A stretch of 64,000 nt of DNA from assembly GCF_001039355.2 (NCBI RefSeq), contig NW_019775918.1:2148-66147 (forward strand), written 5' to 3'. The notes beneath the pieces were generated by a model. That model did no database searches, was not told where the DNA came from, and saw only the letters and a program-made list of their open reading frames with translations. Below, piece after piece: positions 11,811-23,800 of this stretch. Source of the DNA: Lingula anatina. Taxonomy: Eukaryota > Brachiopoda > Lingulata > Lingulida > Lingulidae. Each line of letters opens with the position of its first letter. The first letter of the stretch is position 1. A program made the position numbers and the translations under genes.

Positions 11811-12860
11811 ATGAATGAGACTGAGTCGACGGTAGATTTTCCAAATATCAGGTCAAATAATACTGGGGTAGAGGGGGGATTGGATGATAATGTAGATTAC
11901 AAAGTGCTCGTTCATTTCGTTGGTGGAGTTTTGGCTTTCTTCATAGCTGTGGTTGGTCTCATTTTGAACGCGACGTCTTTTGTCGTGTTTCGAAATTTTA
12001 AGGTCAAGAATTCATCGACCTTTTTGCTCAGTTGCTTGGCAATTGCTGATAATTTGTATCTCCTTTCACAAACTTTCTTTATCAGCATTCCGTCCATATT
12101 TTCCTACATTGAGCTAATACCCGGGACCCTTCCCTTTATTGCAAAACATACACGAGTGCTTTGGTCACTCAACAACTGGCTCTATCTTATACCGATTTGG
12201 ATATGCGTTCTTGTTACCGTGGACCGCTACCGTCTGATTTGCTCGCCAGTTTCACAGCTCCGGGAAACTACGCCACTGAGGACATGGGTGGGGTGGGTAG
12301 TAGCCGTGGTCATTTGCTCTTTCATTAGCGCTATACCGAAGTATTTCTTCGTTGTTTCAGTTGGATTTCAGTCATGTTCGTTGAACAAGACCTATCCATT
12401 TTGCTTCAAACCACCCGTTGTCCGTTTTCCCGAGCAAAAGATCTACTGGATTGCTTTTCACGCTCTTTTTTATTTTTTGTACCCTTTTTCAATCATAACG
12501 AAATGCAATGTGCGAATAATATGCAGACTGCGTGAACTATCTAAACGCCGTGAAGAGCTTTCCGTGCAAAAATTATCCATTCACAAAGAAATGACAAAAG
12601 TAGCTATTTTGATCGCCATCTCTTCACTGGTACTCCATCTAGTGTATTGTTGTTCTTTTATTATTGGGTTCTATTCTGATATGTTGCCACAGAATGTTAC
12701 ACAGAACATGCCGCTTTTTTTCCAAGTGCTTACTGTCTTAGGAGTGCTAAACTCTTCGGTGAATTTTTTCATTTATGGATTGTTCGGTAAAACGTTTCGA
12801 CGTACTCTAAAATCAATGTGTTGTTCTAGGTGCATACTCCCAGATGAAACAAACACTTAG
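11811..12860 (+). CDS. Rhodopsin-family GPCR, FMRFamide-receptor-like orphan, intronless
   Basis: One exon encodes 349 residues with seven hydrophobic segments at about 32-60, 70-98, 115-138, 157-182, 208-232, 262-288 and 299-325. Class A marks are LAIAD in TM2, DRY at 138-140 and NSSVNFFIY at 314-322 in place of NPxxY, followed by LFGKTFRRTL and a cysteine pair in the C-tail. The NSSVNF(x)IY ending is the form seen in FMRFamide-type neuropeptide receptors of protostomes. N-terminal N-glycosylation sequons (N2, N16) fit an extracellular N-terminus. Oddities: the position of the conserved TM3 cysteine (25 residues before the DRY arginine) is Thr114, and TM6 lacks the CWxP motif. The ligand is unknown. 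Single-exon orphan GPCRs of this kind are often lineage-expanded. Confidence 0.85.
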   Translation: MNETESTVDFPNIRSNNTGVEGGLDDNVDYKVLVHFVGGVLAFFIAVVGLILNATSFVVFRNFKVKNSSTFLLSCLAIADNLYLLSQTFFISIPSIFSYIELIPGTLPFIAKHTRVLWSLNNWLYLIPIWICVLVTVDRYRLICSPVSQLRETTPLRTWVGWVVAVVICSFISAIPKYFFVVSVGFQSCSLNKTYPFCFKPPVVRFPEQKIYWIAFHALFYFLYPFSIITKCNVRIICRLRELSKRREELSVQKLSIHKEMTKVAILIAISSLVLHLVYCCSFIIGFYSDMLPQNVTQNMPLFFQVLTVLGVLNSSVNFFIYGLFGKTFRRTLKSMCCSRCILPDETNT

Positions 12861-13086
12861 AATATAAGCAGAAAGTTCAAAGACGCCTTCTGATGAATGT
12901 CTTAATCAAGAGAAAGGCAGATTCGAATTAAACCACCGATATTGAAAATAGGACATTGATTATTCCTACTAATTTTTGAAATTTTATGCAGGAAATTGAA
13001 GTAAAAGAAAGCGAGTCATTTGAATCAAATTGAAAATGCGCAAAATGTAGGCCCTAATTTTAATATTTCAATAACTGTTAACGACC

Positions 13087-14148
13087 TTTTTATAAAAGAT
13101 AAAACATTTAGAAAGAAAACTTTTTATCCAAAGTCGTAACAATGAATATTTGGCTGCCGGAACAAAATACAAAGAATGAAGTTGTGCAATTGCTTTGAAT
13201 ACAATGTTGAAATGGGCACTGAACTTCAAAGAAAACATAAAAAAAGACGCGAAGTCCGTTCTCATGGGGCCTTTGTGCAATGATATTTTTCTCACTGTCA
13301 GTATAATGACATCTCAGAACGCTACTAGCAGGAAAAATGCGGCAATAAAAGGCCATTTTATTATTGAAAATTTGTTTATTAACCGTAAAGAAAGCGGATC
13401 ATTCATTTTTATTGAATTAAGCAAGCATTATGATTATGATGATCATATGCTTCCTGTTGAGAGATATTGTTAACAATAAATATTGTGAATACAGGGGCGG
13501 AACAAGGATTATTTGAAGGGGGGGTCCGCGGATGCAAGACCCTTGGCGCGGGTGTTCGGGGCCTGCAGAAAGGCCCAAAAATTGGAATTTCAGAGGGCAA
13601 ACGGTGCCAATGTAAAGACATTTTTTTTGTCCTGTGAATTTCCGTAATTTTTTAATTTAGGCCCGTTAACAGAAAAATAATTTTCAGTGTATTGAAATGC
13701 AATTGTACAGGCTTAATTTAGCATCTCTTTGCCTGTGTTTTATTTAATTTAAATTAGAACACTATTCGTACTATTAAAGATAAAACACTGAGCAAGAAAA
13801 CTTTTAATCTGAAGTCGTGACAATAAGTATTGTCTGGCGAAACAAAATTCAAAGAAAGAGGTAACTGCTTTGAATACAATGTTGAAATGGGCACTGAACT
13901 TCAAAGAAAACAAAAAGGACACGAAGTCCGTTCTCATTGGGCCTTTGTACAATTATATTTGCTCTCTGTCAGTATTATGACATCTCAGAACGCTATTCGC
14001 AGGAAAAATGCGGCAATGAACGACCATTTTATTATTGAAAATTTGTTTATTAGCCGTAAAGAAAGCAGATCGTTCATTTTTATTTTATTAAGCGAGCATT
14101 ATGATAATGACGATCATGTGCTTCTGTTCACAATAAATACTGTGTATT
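13087..14148 (+). repeat. Direct duplication, about 380-bp arms, offset about 675 bp
   Basis: 13087-13480 and 13769-14148 are homologous along their length; the string gaatacaatgttgaaatggg occurs in both, and tgctttgaat starts at 13191 and 13866. The spacer contains a CAGGGGCGG-type transposon end. The arms differ by point changes and small indels. Frames inside them (13195-13473, 13830-14150) run through both copies but have no recognisable protein and are not conserved in frame. Confidence 0.8.
13491..13620. mobile_element. Partial CAGGGGCGG-family transposon end
   Basis: CAGGGGCGGAACAAGGATTA at 13491 followed by TTTGAAGGGGG aligns with the right terminus of the 9193-9458 element. I could not find a matching opposite end or target duplication, so it appears truncated; the right limit is arbitrary. 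Confidence 0.4.
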
Positions 14149-15682
14149 AAAACTCGTTTACTTAAATTAGTGTAGATAGAATACACATTATTTATTGAAT
14201 AATATATTTATAAAGTACGTTGACAGTCAGAACTAGAGGTGTGCTAAGATGCAAAAGACGTTCTAATATTTAAAAGAATCCAAGGACATTATACGTCTGT
14301 AATTAGAAACGATAAAAACTAGATGTCGGTGTTTTATTATTAGGTTTGGTGTTTCAATCGTTATTATTATAGATATTTTTGAAGTTTAGATTTACATACA
14401 TATCATAGTAGAAATATATATTATAACGTTCATAAAATGAATTTTAACGTTGATGATAGAGTATTGCAATATTTTGAATATATTTACACAAACAAGTAGT
14501 TAAGTTTTTATTGAGGTAGTTTAATATTTAATCTTTAGATAGATTAAATTGCGTTATTTTAATTTGGGAAATATCAATTTGATCAAACGAATAAATGTAA
14601 ATCGCTTAAAATATCAATAAAACGCGTAAGCTCTTAGATAAAAATTAGCTTATGTTGTTGGGTGAATAAGAGAGAGATATGAGAGGCGCAAGCCAGTAGT
14701 TTATTATATCTTTTGATGGAGATTACAAATGACGCACTGTTAAGAGTTTTTCAGAAATTTAAAGTATTTTTGAACTGAGAATTTTATTGAGCACTACATA
14801 ATATAATGTACAAAATCAAGTAATTTGAGCTTTTCAGAGACAAAAATGATAGCATGCATTACATAGAATTATAAGGGATATACCAATATCATAGGTTTAG
14901 TGCATTTCTATCCACCAGACTTAAGCTGTACTTATGGTGCATAATTGTTGTAATGTGGAGATATCCATTTAATCATTGTAACGCTTTGTGAAGTTGATGT
15001 CAGTGAAGATAGCGCCAACAAAGTTTATTCTAGAAAAAGACTGGAACGTAATTATACATAGACTAAAAGAAAAGACACAGCGCCATGGGTTTAACTGAAT
15101 TGTAACGTACAGAAGGAAACTAATTCGTTCAAGCACCAGGGATGGGGGCCTAAGTGGAGTGGCCTATACTGGAATGTTCTACGAAAATTGTGACAACTAC
15201 AATAAACAACAGAACGCTAAAGACGGCAGTAGTCTCGAGACACCGTCACAGCTACAGACACTTTCTATTGAAGTGTTCTTTTATACACGATATATGACTT
15301 ATGCGGATGATATTTTTATCTTCCGTTTTGAAACTTTGAGCCACTTGCAACCATCTGCTCTCCGAATTTTACCAAATTCCAATGGTAACGGGCACAGCCA
15401 GATATAAACATCGAGTCTGGTGACCGTCATGGCTGTTCTGACGTTTGAAAGGTGATGGACCATAGCTGCCTGTGAGGCAGTAACGGTTCAAGAAACAAAT
15501 CATCTTAGGAACTGATGGCGTGACACAAATTTGGTGCACGTGTCCTACGGTACGCAAACGTACCAACTTCCTGTTCCCTATCTGGCACGCTTCTACACAT
15601 GTAACACTCAGTTACAGAGACAGACTTGAATGTCGACATCTGACAGAAAATGTCCACATTTTACTGAGTGCAGCAGATGTAA

Positions 15683-15934
15683 GAAACTCTGCTTTCAACC
15701 CATGGATTAGAACAACAAAACGTCATTAATATCCCGTGGACAGAAAGGTGGCGTCATGCTAAGACGTTTGTTGCCTCGTTTAAAAGGAAAAAGCTGGAAA
15801 AAGAGGACAAATGGATGGGCCAATACAGCGGTGCCACGTCACACGTGGCTGAACGCGTGGCCCCACGGTATAGGCCTTTTAGTCTTCAGAAGATCTTTGG
15901 ACGATCGCAACAGCCAATTGGACTTATAAAATGA
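15683..15934 (+). CDS. Unassigned open frame with a polyadenylation signal just after its stop; possible terminal exon or retro-fragment
   Basis: The frame is open for 83 codons and reads ...NIPWTERWRHAKTFVASFKR... then KWMGQYSGATSHVAERVAPR, ending GRSQQPIGLIK. It has charged, non-repetitive composition typical of real protein and lacks an initiator Met. AATAAA follows the TGA within ten bases. Upstream, ctgagtgcag/cag at about 15666-15676 could be a splice acceptor. A second overlapping frame (15520-15729) is also open, which suggests either a frameshifted old coding sequence or chance. I do not recognise the family. Confidence 0.25.
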   Translation, partial: ETLLSTHGLEQQNVINIPWTERWRHAKTFVASFKRKKLEKEDKWMGQYSGATSHVAERVAPRYRPFSLQKIFGRSQQPIGLIK

Positions 15935-16550
15935 GCGGCAATAAACTGACACAAATCAAATATCAAATGGTTGACTTGGAAATGGAAATTTTCTGTATTT
16001 TGTACGTAATACCTATGGAGAACATCAGGTGACTATACCAAGAAAGATTCAAACTGAAGTCCAAATTAATGGTCTACAGTAAATATAAAGAAACTTTAGC
16101 AGTAGAAAATATGTTACATAAAAAACTTCACATAAAAAACTTCATTTGAAGCCGGCAGAAAGGTCAATCTCTGCTCAGTTTAGAGCCAGAGTACTACCAC
16201 AACTTATTAAAACTGGTCGGTTTGTTGACAAGATCTTGGAAGATGACTTTGCATGCTTTGAAATGAACAAAAAGGTTAAAGGCGAGTATCATTCCTTTTT
16301 TTGTGCTCAATTTATGAAAACTCCAGGAAAAATAGTACGAAATGGGAAAATGAGCGATAGGAAGCTATTGTATAATAATTGGTTCTTGGGCGGGTAATTA
16401 ATGTCTAGTCAAATTATTGTGATATTATTTCTTTTAAGTCTGTACTTATGCTATAAAGGATTTATTGTTGGTTTGAATTATTGTTGATTTGGAATGTTAT
16501 ATTTTAAATTTAGATTGTTAATAGAATTATGTAATTGTGAAGAATGCTGG

Positions 16551-16588
16551 ACACACACACACGCACACACACACACACACACACACAC
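16551..16588. repeat. (CA)n microsatellite
   Basis: An almost uninterrupted CA run with one CG step. Confidence 0.9.
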
Positions 16589-17330
16589 TTATAGTAATAT
16601 GTTACGAAGGTTAAGATAGTTTTAGATATTATTTAGGTATTTATTATTTAGGTATAAGGTATTCATTTAATTATCATTATTTATTTATTGCATACGTTTT
16701 GTATTCAGGCAAAGATACCTTTGTTCACTTTATTCTTCACCTTTTAATTCTGTTGACCAGAGGCCACGGCAGAGACCTGGTTTCACATAAAAAAATTCGG
16801 TCAGGTTCCCTGGTTAAATACTTTTAATTACCAACGTTACATGGTCACATTCCCACATCTTACCCTATCAGAAACAGTGTAACAGTCCTCTCATGGAAAT
16901 CCTAGTCAACTTAGACAGGGAACTGACTTAAGTTGATATGTGAAACTGGGGCTTGTTCAGTTGTTGTGCAAAAACCTTCATCTGGCACAGAAGAAACGTG
17001 CACAGCTGGTGAATAATAGGAAAAATATAAGTGAAAAGTCATTGAAAAAAAAACCTATGTGACCCTGGTAGAAGGCTGGGCCAGTGTATGTCAATATAGA
17101 AAGAGCACAAAACAGAGCCTGTAATTGTCTATAGAGAATTGTCAATCCAAAACTGTGCGATTTTTCTATCCATATTTTTCGACATTGGGCAGCGCCAAGA
17201 GTCTTAAGTTAGTTTTAGTTAGTTTGTGATGGTTTATTCAAGCAAGATTATTAGCAGCAGGTAGACAGTTTAATTATGATATCACCTACGTACGGATATT
17301 GTAACCGAGATAAGTTGCTCTCAGCTGACG

Positions 17331-17605
17331 CAAATCAACGGTAGCTGTTACAAAATTGCACGGATTTAAGCCGAGTTAAGTAACATCTAGATAGGCATGT
17401 ATCAGAGAGAAGAGATAATTAAAGGTCCACCATATGGGATTTTTCCTTCCAAAATTAATTTTTCTGAGAGGCAAATCAACGGTAGCTCTTACAAAATTGC
17501 ACGGAGTTAAGCCGAGTTAAGTAACATCTAGATAGGCATGTATCAGAGAGTAGAGATAATTAAAGGCTTACCAAACGGGATTTTTTCCTTCCAAAATGAA
17601 TTTTC
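17331..17605 (+). repeat. Tandem duplication of a 141-bp unit (two copies)
   Basis: The unit starting caaatcaacggtagct at 17331 recurs at 17472 with few changes, through the string gataggcatgtatcagagag in each. Confidence 0.9.
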
Positions 17606-20190
17606 CTGGTATAAAGAACAATTTTTTCCTGCATAGAATTTACTGCTAACCTGTCCCTGCACTTACATTTGATGCCGTGTATAACACAGACGTTGCAAAC
17701 TGGCAATGGCTTCTAAAGGAGACTCAGATAATAATAATAACACAAGGTATACTTCAGAAAAATTTTTAGGGTTTTAAGTGTTTTATTGTCTTTTGAGTCT
17801 GAATTGGGAAATATAAGAAGCATTGCAGTTCATGAATACGACTGTGGGGGATTTCAAAGCTTGGAGAGAACCTCAAGAAATTCATTTTGGCAGGAAAATT
17901 ACGTAGAGTGGCTTTTAAGCCAGGTGTCATTGGCTACTTGTTATATTGGCTACCTGTTGTTTGCCTGAGTATCTCTCTCTGGATTTAAATGTACCGATCA
18001 TAATTATATATTCTTTTAAGTTTTTGTTTCAACGATGTAGAAACCAAGAACATGTTTTATTTCTTTCTGAAACCAATGAGCATATATGAATATGATTATA
18101 GTTAGATTCATTATTGTTCAAATTTGTTTTGTTTACTTTTGATTAAACTTTGTTATGTCATTTGCACGTTCTCGTTTTTTTTAATTACGATTTTGGGGTA
18201 TCATTTCAGAAGTTTTCTTACATTTGCGTAAATTTCCATTTTTTATTTGCCAACATGATTTTGCAATAATCCATTGCTGGGACAACTTGTTTAGATGGAC
18301 CCGGTGGACCAAGCAGCTTTGAATTACAATTACTCTTAAATCTTTTTTTTTTTTTCATTTCTTAACTTTTTTGATTTATTTTTACTCCCATTATTTGGGT
18401 TACAAAACAAATTGCGGTAACTAGCATCCAGTGCATTTCTGCCGTATGAGTTAATATCACATCGGTGCTATTTCACCTGCATCTGAACACGTGCCCGTGC
18501 ACGTGGACCCATTAGCGTAAAGGGATGTGTTCAAAATAAGAAATATTCAAATTTAATTTTAAATGCTTCTATATAATTACAATTAGACCGCACAAATATC
18601 AAACTAATTAAAACTAGAATAAAACCTGACTACTTAGATATTTAAATTTGAATTAAAATCCATTCCATTGGCATGCATACAACATACTCTGTTAAAATTT
18701 CTTTATCTGCCCATTTTGTATATCATTCATACTGAAATATCAAGAAAAATTGATTAATTTTTTTTTTCTTCAGATTTTTTTTTTTTTTTTTTTTACAAAA
18801 AGGTGACCCTGCATTAAGATTTAATGAGCCACTATGACGATTCCCGCCTGGTCATTACCTTTCATATACAAGTATTAACGTAACGGTTATGGATCTCCAC
18901 ACTGTGCTGCACCAGGACAGAAAAGGAAAAACAAGGCAGCAAATCTGTTAAATGCTCAGACATGAAGCAGATACATAACATAATTTAGCATCATTTCGTA
19001 TCTATTGATAAAATCGGAAGTAAGCCTTTCAAGAAAATGTCCTGGGATCACATTTTTGCAATTATTATAGTGATAACTATACGGTGTTGATGGCTGTAAA
19101 GAAGAGGAAGATCTGTTTAAAACCAATATTACAGTTGATGTTACGTCATTACCTCGAGTCATCAAATCCAACCCAAGTATTCATTACCTCGAGTCACCCA
19201 ATTATGTATGTATTTTTGATGCGACAGCCTTGCCTCATTTTTTTTTTTTTTTTTTGCATTATCTTAGCGGAGAAGAACAAAAAACTAACTTAAGGATTAC
19301 CCTTCACAACATTGTTGTTTGCCCTGATGGCCTTAGATTTAAATACAAGTCCAAGACACCAAAAAGCCGTTTTTAATTTTGCCACTCTCCAACATTGGCT
19401 GGTGATCTCCACTATCACAGTTGTGCCTGGTGCCATTTTCACCCCAACATACCAACAGTGTGGTTTCGGAAAAAAAAAAAAGAAAAAAAGAAAACTGCAG
19501 GATTTTAAAGAGCACAGATTTTCTGATACATGTTAAGTTTTTGTACTGGGATTTGATAAGGAGCGGTGCAACACTGAATGACAACTTCATTTAATGGAAA
19601 ACAATTTGTTAAAAGGAAAAAAAATGCAACTCTGACATGTATATGAACATCTCAGAGTGCACAGATCTATAAGAAGACTTTTGTAAAACAAGGCTTGTTT
19701 CAAGTCCACCAGTTTCAGCTGCAGTTTAACTTTAGCTGCGCGCTGGCAAAAATTTAAAAAAAAAAAAAAGAAAGAAAGAAAAAAACATGCCTCGATTGCT
19801 TTTCAATAAGCAAAACCAAAACATTTTGAGAAAATTATAACAAATCCCTGAGAGTTAAAAGTATTTCTTTTACTTTTTCTTCATTCAGTGTATTTACAAT
19901 GCTATTTATACAGATGCATGGTATAAAAAGAGAACTATGTTCCTGTAAAGTATGGAAAGATAATTATTAATTTTCAGACACATAATAACCCAGCTTATTA
20001 AATTCTTACAGTTTAACTGTACAATGTTCCAACACATCACGTCTACAACAGTTCACGTATTCATTCACTAACAACCTGTCTATCATTAACTCCAAGACCT
20101 GTAATATGTCTCATTTGCAATTAAATGCATCTCATTAACTGAATCCCGTTGTGGTAAAGTGGAGTGGATTGTGAGATACAGTCAAAACAT

Positions 20191-20430
20191 CCCCTGCCAA
20201 AATTTATCTCATTTAATGTTCACTTACAGTTCTCACTATACTCTAAAGCATTTGGTGTATTTTCTTACAGTTCTTTTGTTGTTCTGTAATAATGTAACAG
20301 TTTGAGAACTGTTTTTGGAATGTCCTAAAACAGATTTAGAACAGTTTTCACTAAAAGAGAAAAAAAATTATGTTTTAGGACAGATTGAGAACCATAAGCA
20401 TGCGTTAAATGAGACAAATTTTCGCAGGGG
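20191..20430. mobile_element. MITE with CCCCTGC ends and AT target duplication
   Basis: A 240-bp element. Its left end is CCCCTGCCAAAATTTATCTC and its right end read inward is CCCCTGCGAAAATTTGTCTC. The imperfect inverted repeat extends about 45 bp. The flanking dinucleotide is AT on both sides (20189-20190 and 20431-20432). A second copy at 37811-38096 shares ends and interior, and its insertion point is proven by an empty site. Ends plus an AT duplication would fit the ISL2EU group, which is an inference. It lies downstream of the BANP stop, possibly in the 3' UTR. Confidence 0.75.
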
Positions 20431-20805
20431 ATTTGCTATTTTCCCCAAATATCTTTCAAAAGCTATGGCAATGTCATGGCACTCACTATCTTTTGTGAAT
20501 TCAATGCAGTGAAGAAAACTTAATATTACGTCCATATTTCACATGAAGATATACCAGTCTCCTTCAGAGATTTGTGAGGTGTATTCTCGGCACTGTACAA
20601 TGTTAAAACACCTCAAGTTCTAGATTTTCTTTGTACACTGACATAAGTCATTAATCAGTTGATCAATAATAAGTCCTCTTGCCGTGTGCTGCATCCTATA
20701 TATACACAAACTGAAATATCTACACGCAGATTGTCCACCAAACTCACTGGCTGTCTTGTTCACTCAGCCACATCTCCAGAAGAAGTTCATACACCGTCCA
20801 CTGTA

Positions 20806-23800
20806 TTACGCAGAGGCCTGATGAACCTCTATCGTCACCTCCTCCTGTTGTTCCGACTCATTCTCGTCCTCACCTGACTGCTAGGGTAAAGAAAAAAATG
20901 ATGTATTTAAAGTAATTGACTTTCTAATTTACATAACTGATGATAAAACTTCTCTTACAGAATTTTTTATATCTCAGTATTTTCTACAATTATGACAGTG
21001 TATGTCACCTACAAGTGTTTCCACATCTTTGTTCAAATGCTCAGTCATCTTCCACCAATTTATAAATCAATTTGTGAAAAGCTAGTCAATTAGTGAACTA
21101 CAAAATAGAGTACCACGAGACCAATTGTAGTGCCTAGCCTTACCTGCATTTCCACCCGTATTCCCGCTGGGTTGATGTCTTCCTGAAGGTCATCTTGGTC
21201 CTGCTGCTGCTGTTGTTGTAACTGGTCCTGAAACGAGGTGTCGTCCTGTCCCACGTGGTCCGCGGCCTGGGTGATTTGTAACACCTCGCCACTCTCTGTA
21301 GTCACCATCTGCACTGTCTGCGTGCCAGCTAACGACACCGCCACATCTACGCCCTGAAGATCTCCATGCTTTAACTGGAAATGTGGAGAAAATGTGGGGT
21401 TTTAGAAAAACAGAAATCAGTGACGGGCAGGTCACAAAACAATCACAACTTTATTTAATTTTTTTCCTTATACATTTTATAAGAAGTATCATCAAAATAA
21501 CCTTTTTCCTCTTAAACATACAACCTCATGGACTGTTGTAGCATAGTTTTCACTAGGATTAAAACATTTGGGAATCATTTGGAGTCCCACATGAGCGTGT
21601 TCTTAAGTCACTGTGAAGATGGGATAATTTTTCTCACAAGTGAGACAGAACCTCCCTCTCTATCTCTAACATTTGTACTACGAGAAACCCCTTCTCACCT
21701 GTAACTCTTGACCTTCATTCAACACCTGTATATAATCTTACCTGTAACACCTGATCTCCATTCAACACCTGTATATAATCTTACCTGTAACACCTGATCT
21801 CCATTCAACACCTGTATATAATCTTACCTGTAACACCTGATCTCCATTCAACACCTGTATATAATCTTACCTGTAACACCTGATCTCCATTCAACACCTG
21901 TATATAATCTTACCTGTAACACCTGATCTCCATTCAACACCTGTATATAATCTTACCTGTAACACCTGATCTCCATTCAACACCTGTATATAATCTTACC
22001 TGTAACACCTGATCTCCATTCAACACTTGTATATGATGGGCCTCCCTAAGCTGCTCGATCTGTTCTGGTGTGGCGTGGAGGATCTGGACCTCACCGTGCT
22101 GTGTGATCCCCAGCTGACTGTGTAAGGTCGCCATGGAGTGGGCCGCGTCTAAACCCTCCGGCTGCAAGAGAAAGTAAAGACATTAACACAGGGTTCATCT
22201 AAACCCTCGGACTGCAAGATAAAGTAAAGTCATTAACACAGGGTTCATCTAAACCCTCTGACTGCAAGACAAAGTAAAGTCATTAACACAGGGTCCGTCT
22301 AAACTCTCTGGCTGCAAGATAAAGTAAAGTCATTAACACAGGGTCCATCTAAACCCTCCGGCTGCAAGACAAAGTAAAGTCATTAACACAGGATTCATCT
22401 AAACCCTCGGACTGCAAGAGAAAGTAAAGGGGGGGGGGCGGGGAGGGGGGGCACAGAATGCTTGAGGTGGAAAAATTGCCCAGAAGCAAAAAGGTTTTCC
22501 AATAAATAAAAACTGTATACAAAAAGTCTGATAAACAAATTATTGCTATGCTATTACCTGATGTATTGTCAGGGCTGACTCCTGCATGGAGTCTTCCCCG
22601 TCAGAGTTGATGCCAGACATGCCTCGTAGGGTCATGCCAAGCTGTGTGGGGGACTTGCCATGGAAGGCCTTGACAGTGAGCGGCATTCCTTTCTGTTTTC
22701 TTCTGAAGGCAGTGCGACACTTGGAGTCAATGTTCAGTTTAATGCGATGCCAGTCTTGTTCTGTGATACCAAATCTGTGGATGAGGTGACCTGAAATAGA
22801 CATTATGATACATGGACAGTTTATATATCATATATAGACATTATAATAAATGGACAGTATAACATATATCATAAATATATTATAAACATTACAGACATAA
22901 AACCACATAGTATAGTGAACTGACATAGGTATAATCATATTATATACATTACATTAAACAGACATGGGACATTACAATAAACATACATAAACATAATAAA
23001 AACAGACAATAAACACCCAGGATTGTGGGTACAGCCCGTCCAAATTTACCACCTATAAATTTCTACACAATTTCAGGGAGTCCAAGTATGCCTAAAGCTG
23101 TCATATTTCCAAAAAAAAATCCAGCCGCCTTTGAAAATATAGGCCGTCTGGTGTTGCTGGCAGCCGTCCAATTGCTGTTTGACAGTTCACTGGGAAAACC
23201 CTTGCCAGTATGCAACATCAATATGTTAAACATTATATTTCCCTTAGGTGTAAAGCTTTATTTAAACGACCATTACTTTCACCTGTGAGAGATGATAGGA
23301 TGATCATGTTATTCAATGTTGAAAACTAAAGAACAATCATTTCTAAACATCAAATTTGTGCTAATAATACCAGTTTTTATCATTTCATATTGGAGCAGCT
23401 TGAGGAAAAAATCACAACTCTAAAGTCATATCAACAAGACAAGGCACTATGCTCACATCTAATCCCATATATCATCAGTGGATCCAGCTGTTTCTTCCCG
23501 TGTTTCCCCATACCAGACAAGTTAGATGAGGCCTGGGTCTCGCGGTCAAACAAATAGTCCAGCAGAGTCAGTGCCATCTTCTCCGCAGTGCGACAGTTGG
23601 AATGGACATGTAACAGATCGCTGGAAAAAGATGAGGAAAACAGTCACACCTGACACTAAAATAATTTCAGTCAACTATAATAACAATGAAATGATTCTAG
23701 AATAAAACAATAACAAAAAATACAGAAAAGATAGTCATAAAAGAAAATATAAGACTAAAGTTACACCCAAACTTTTATGCTCTTCATAATGTAAAAGGGC

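Larger units (their letters stand above)
12861..15682. other. Intergenic, AT-rich, with duplicated block
   Basis: After the direct repeat listed separately (13087-14148), the sequence from 14150 to 15050 is strongly AT-rich with no gene-like frame. The frames at 15159-15407 and 15369-15566 are open, but I recognise nothing in them. Confidence 0.4.
15935..20190. other. Intergenic, mostly featureless
   Basis: It holds a CA microsatellite, a 141-bp tandem duplication and homopolymer runs (poly-T at 18770-18795 and 19240-19255; poly-A at 19470 and 19760). The frame at 16146-16397 (83 codons, MKPAERSISAQFRARVLPQL) has protein-like composition but no recognised family. The frame at 17786-17968 (HEYDCGGFQS, FWQENYVEWL) faintly recalls the N-terminus of ELOVL fatty-acid elongases, too weakly to call. 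Confidence 0.35.

Noticed and set aside
17786-17968. Possible ELOVL-like N-terminal exon
   Set aside because: Similarity is a few aromatic and acidic residues only; the frame stops without a donor and no further exons were seen.
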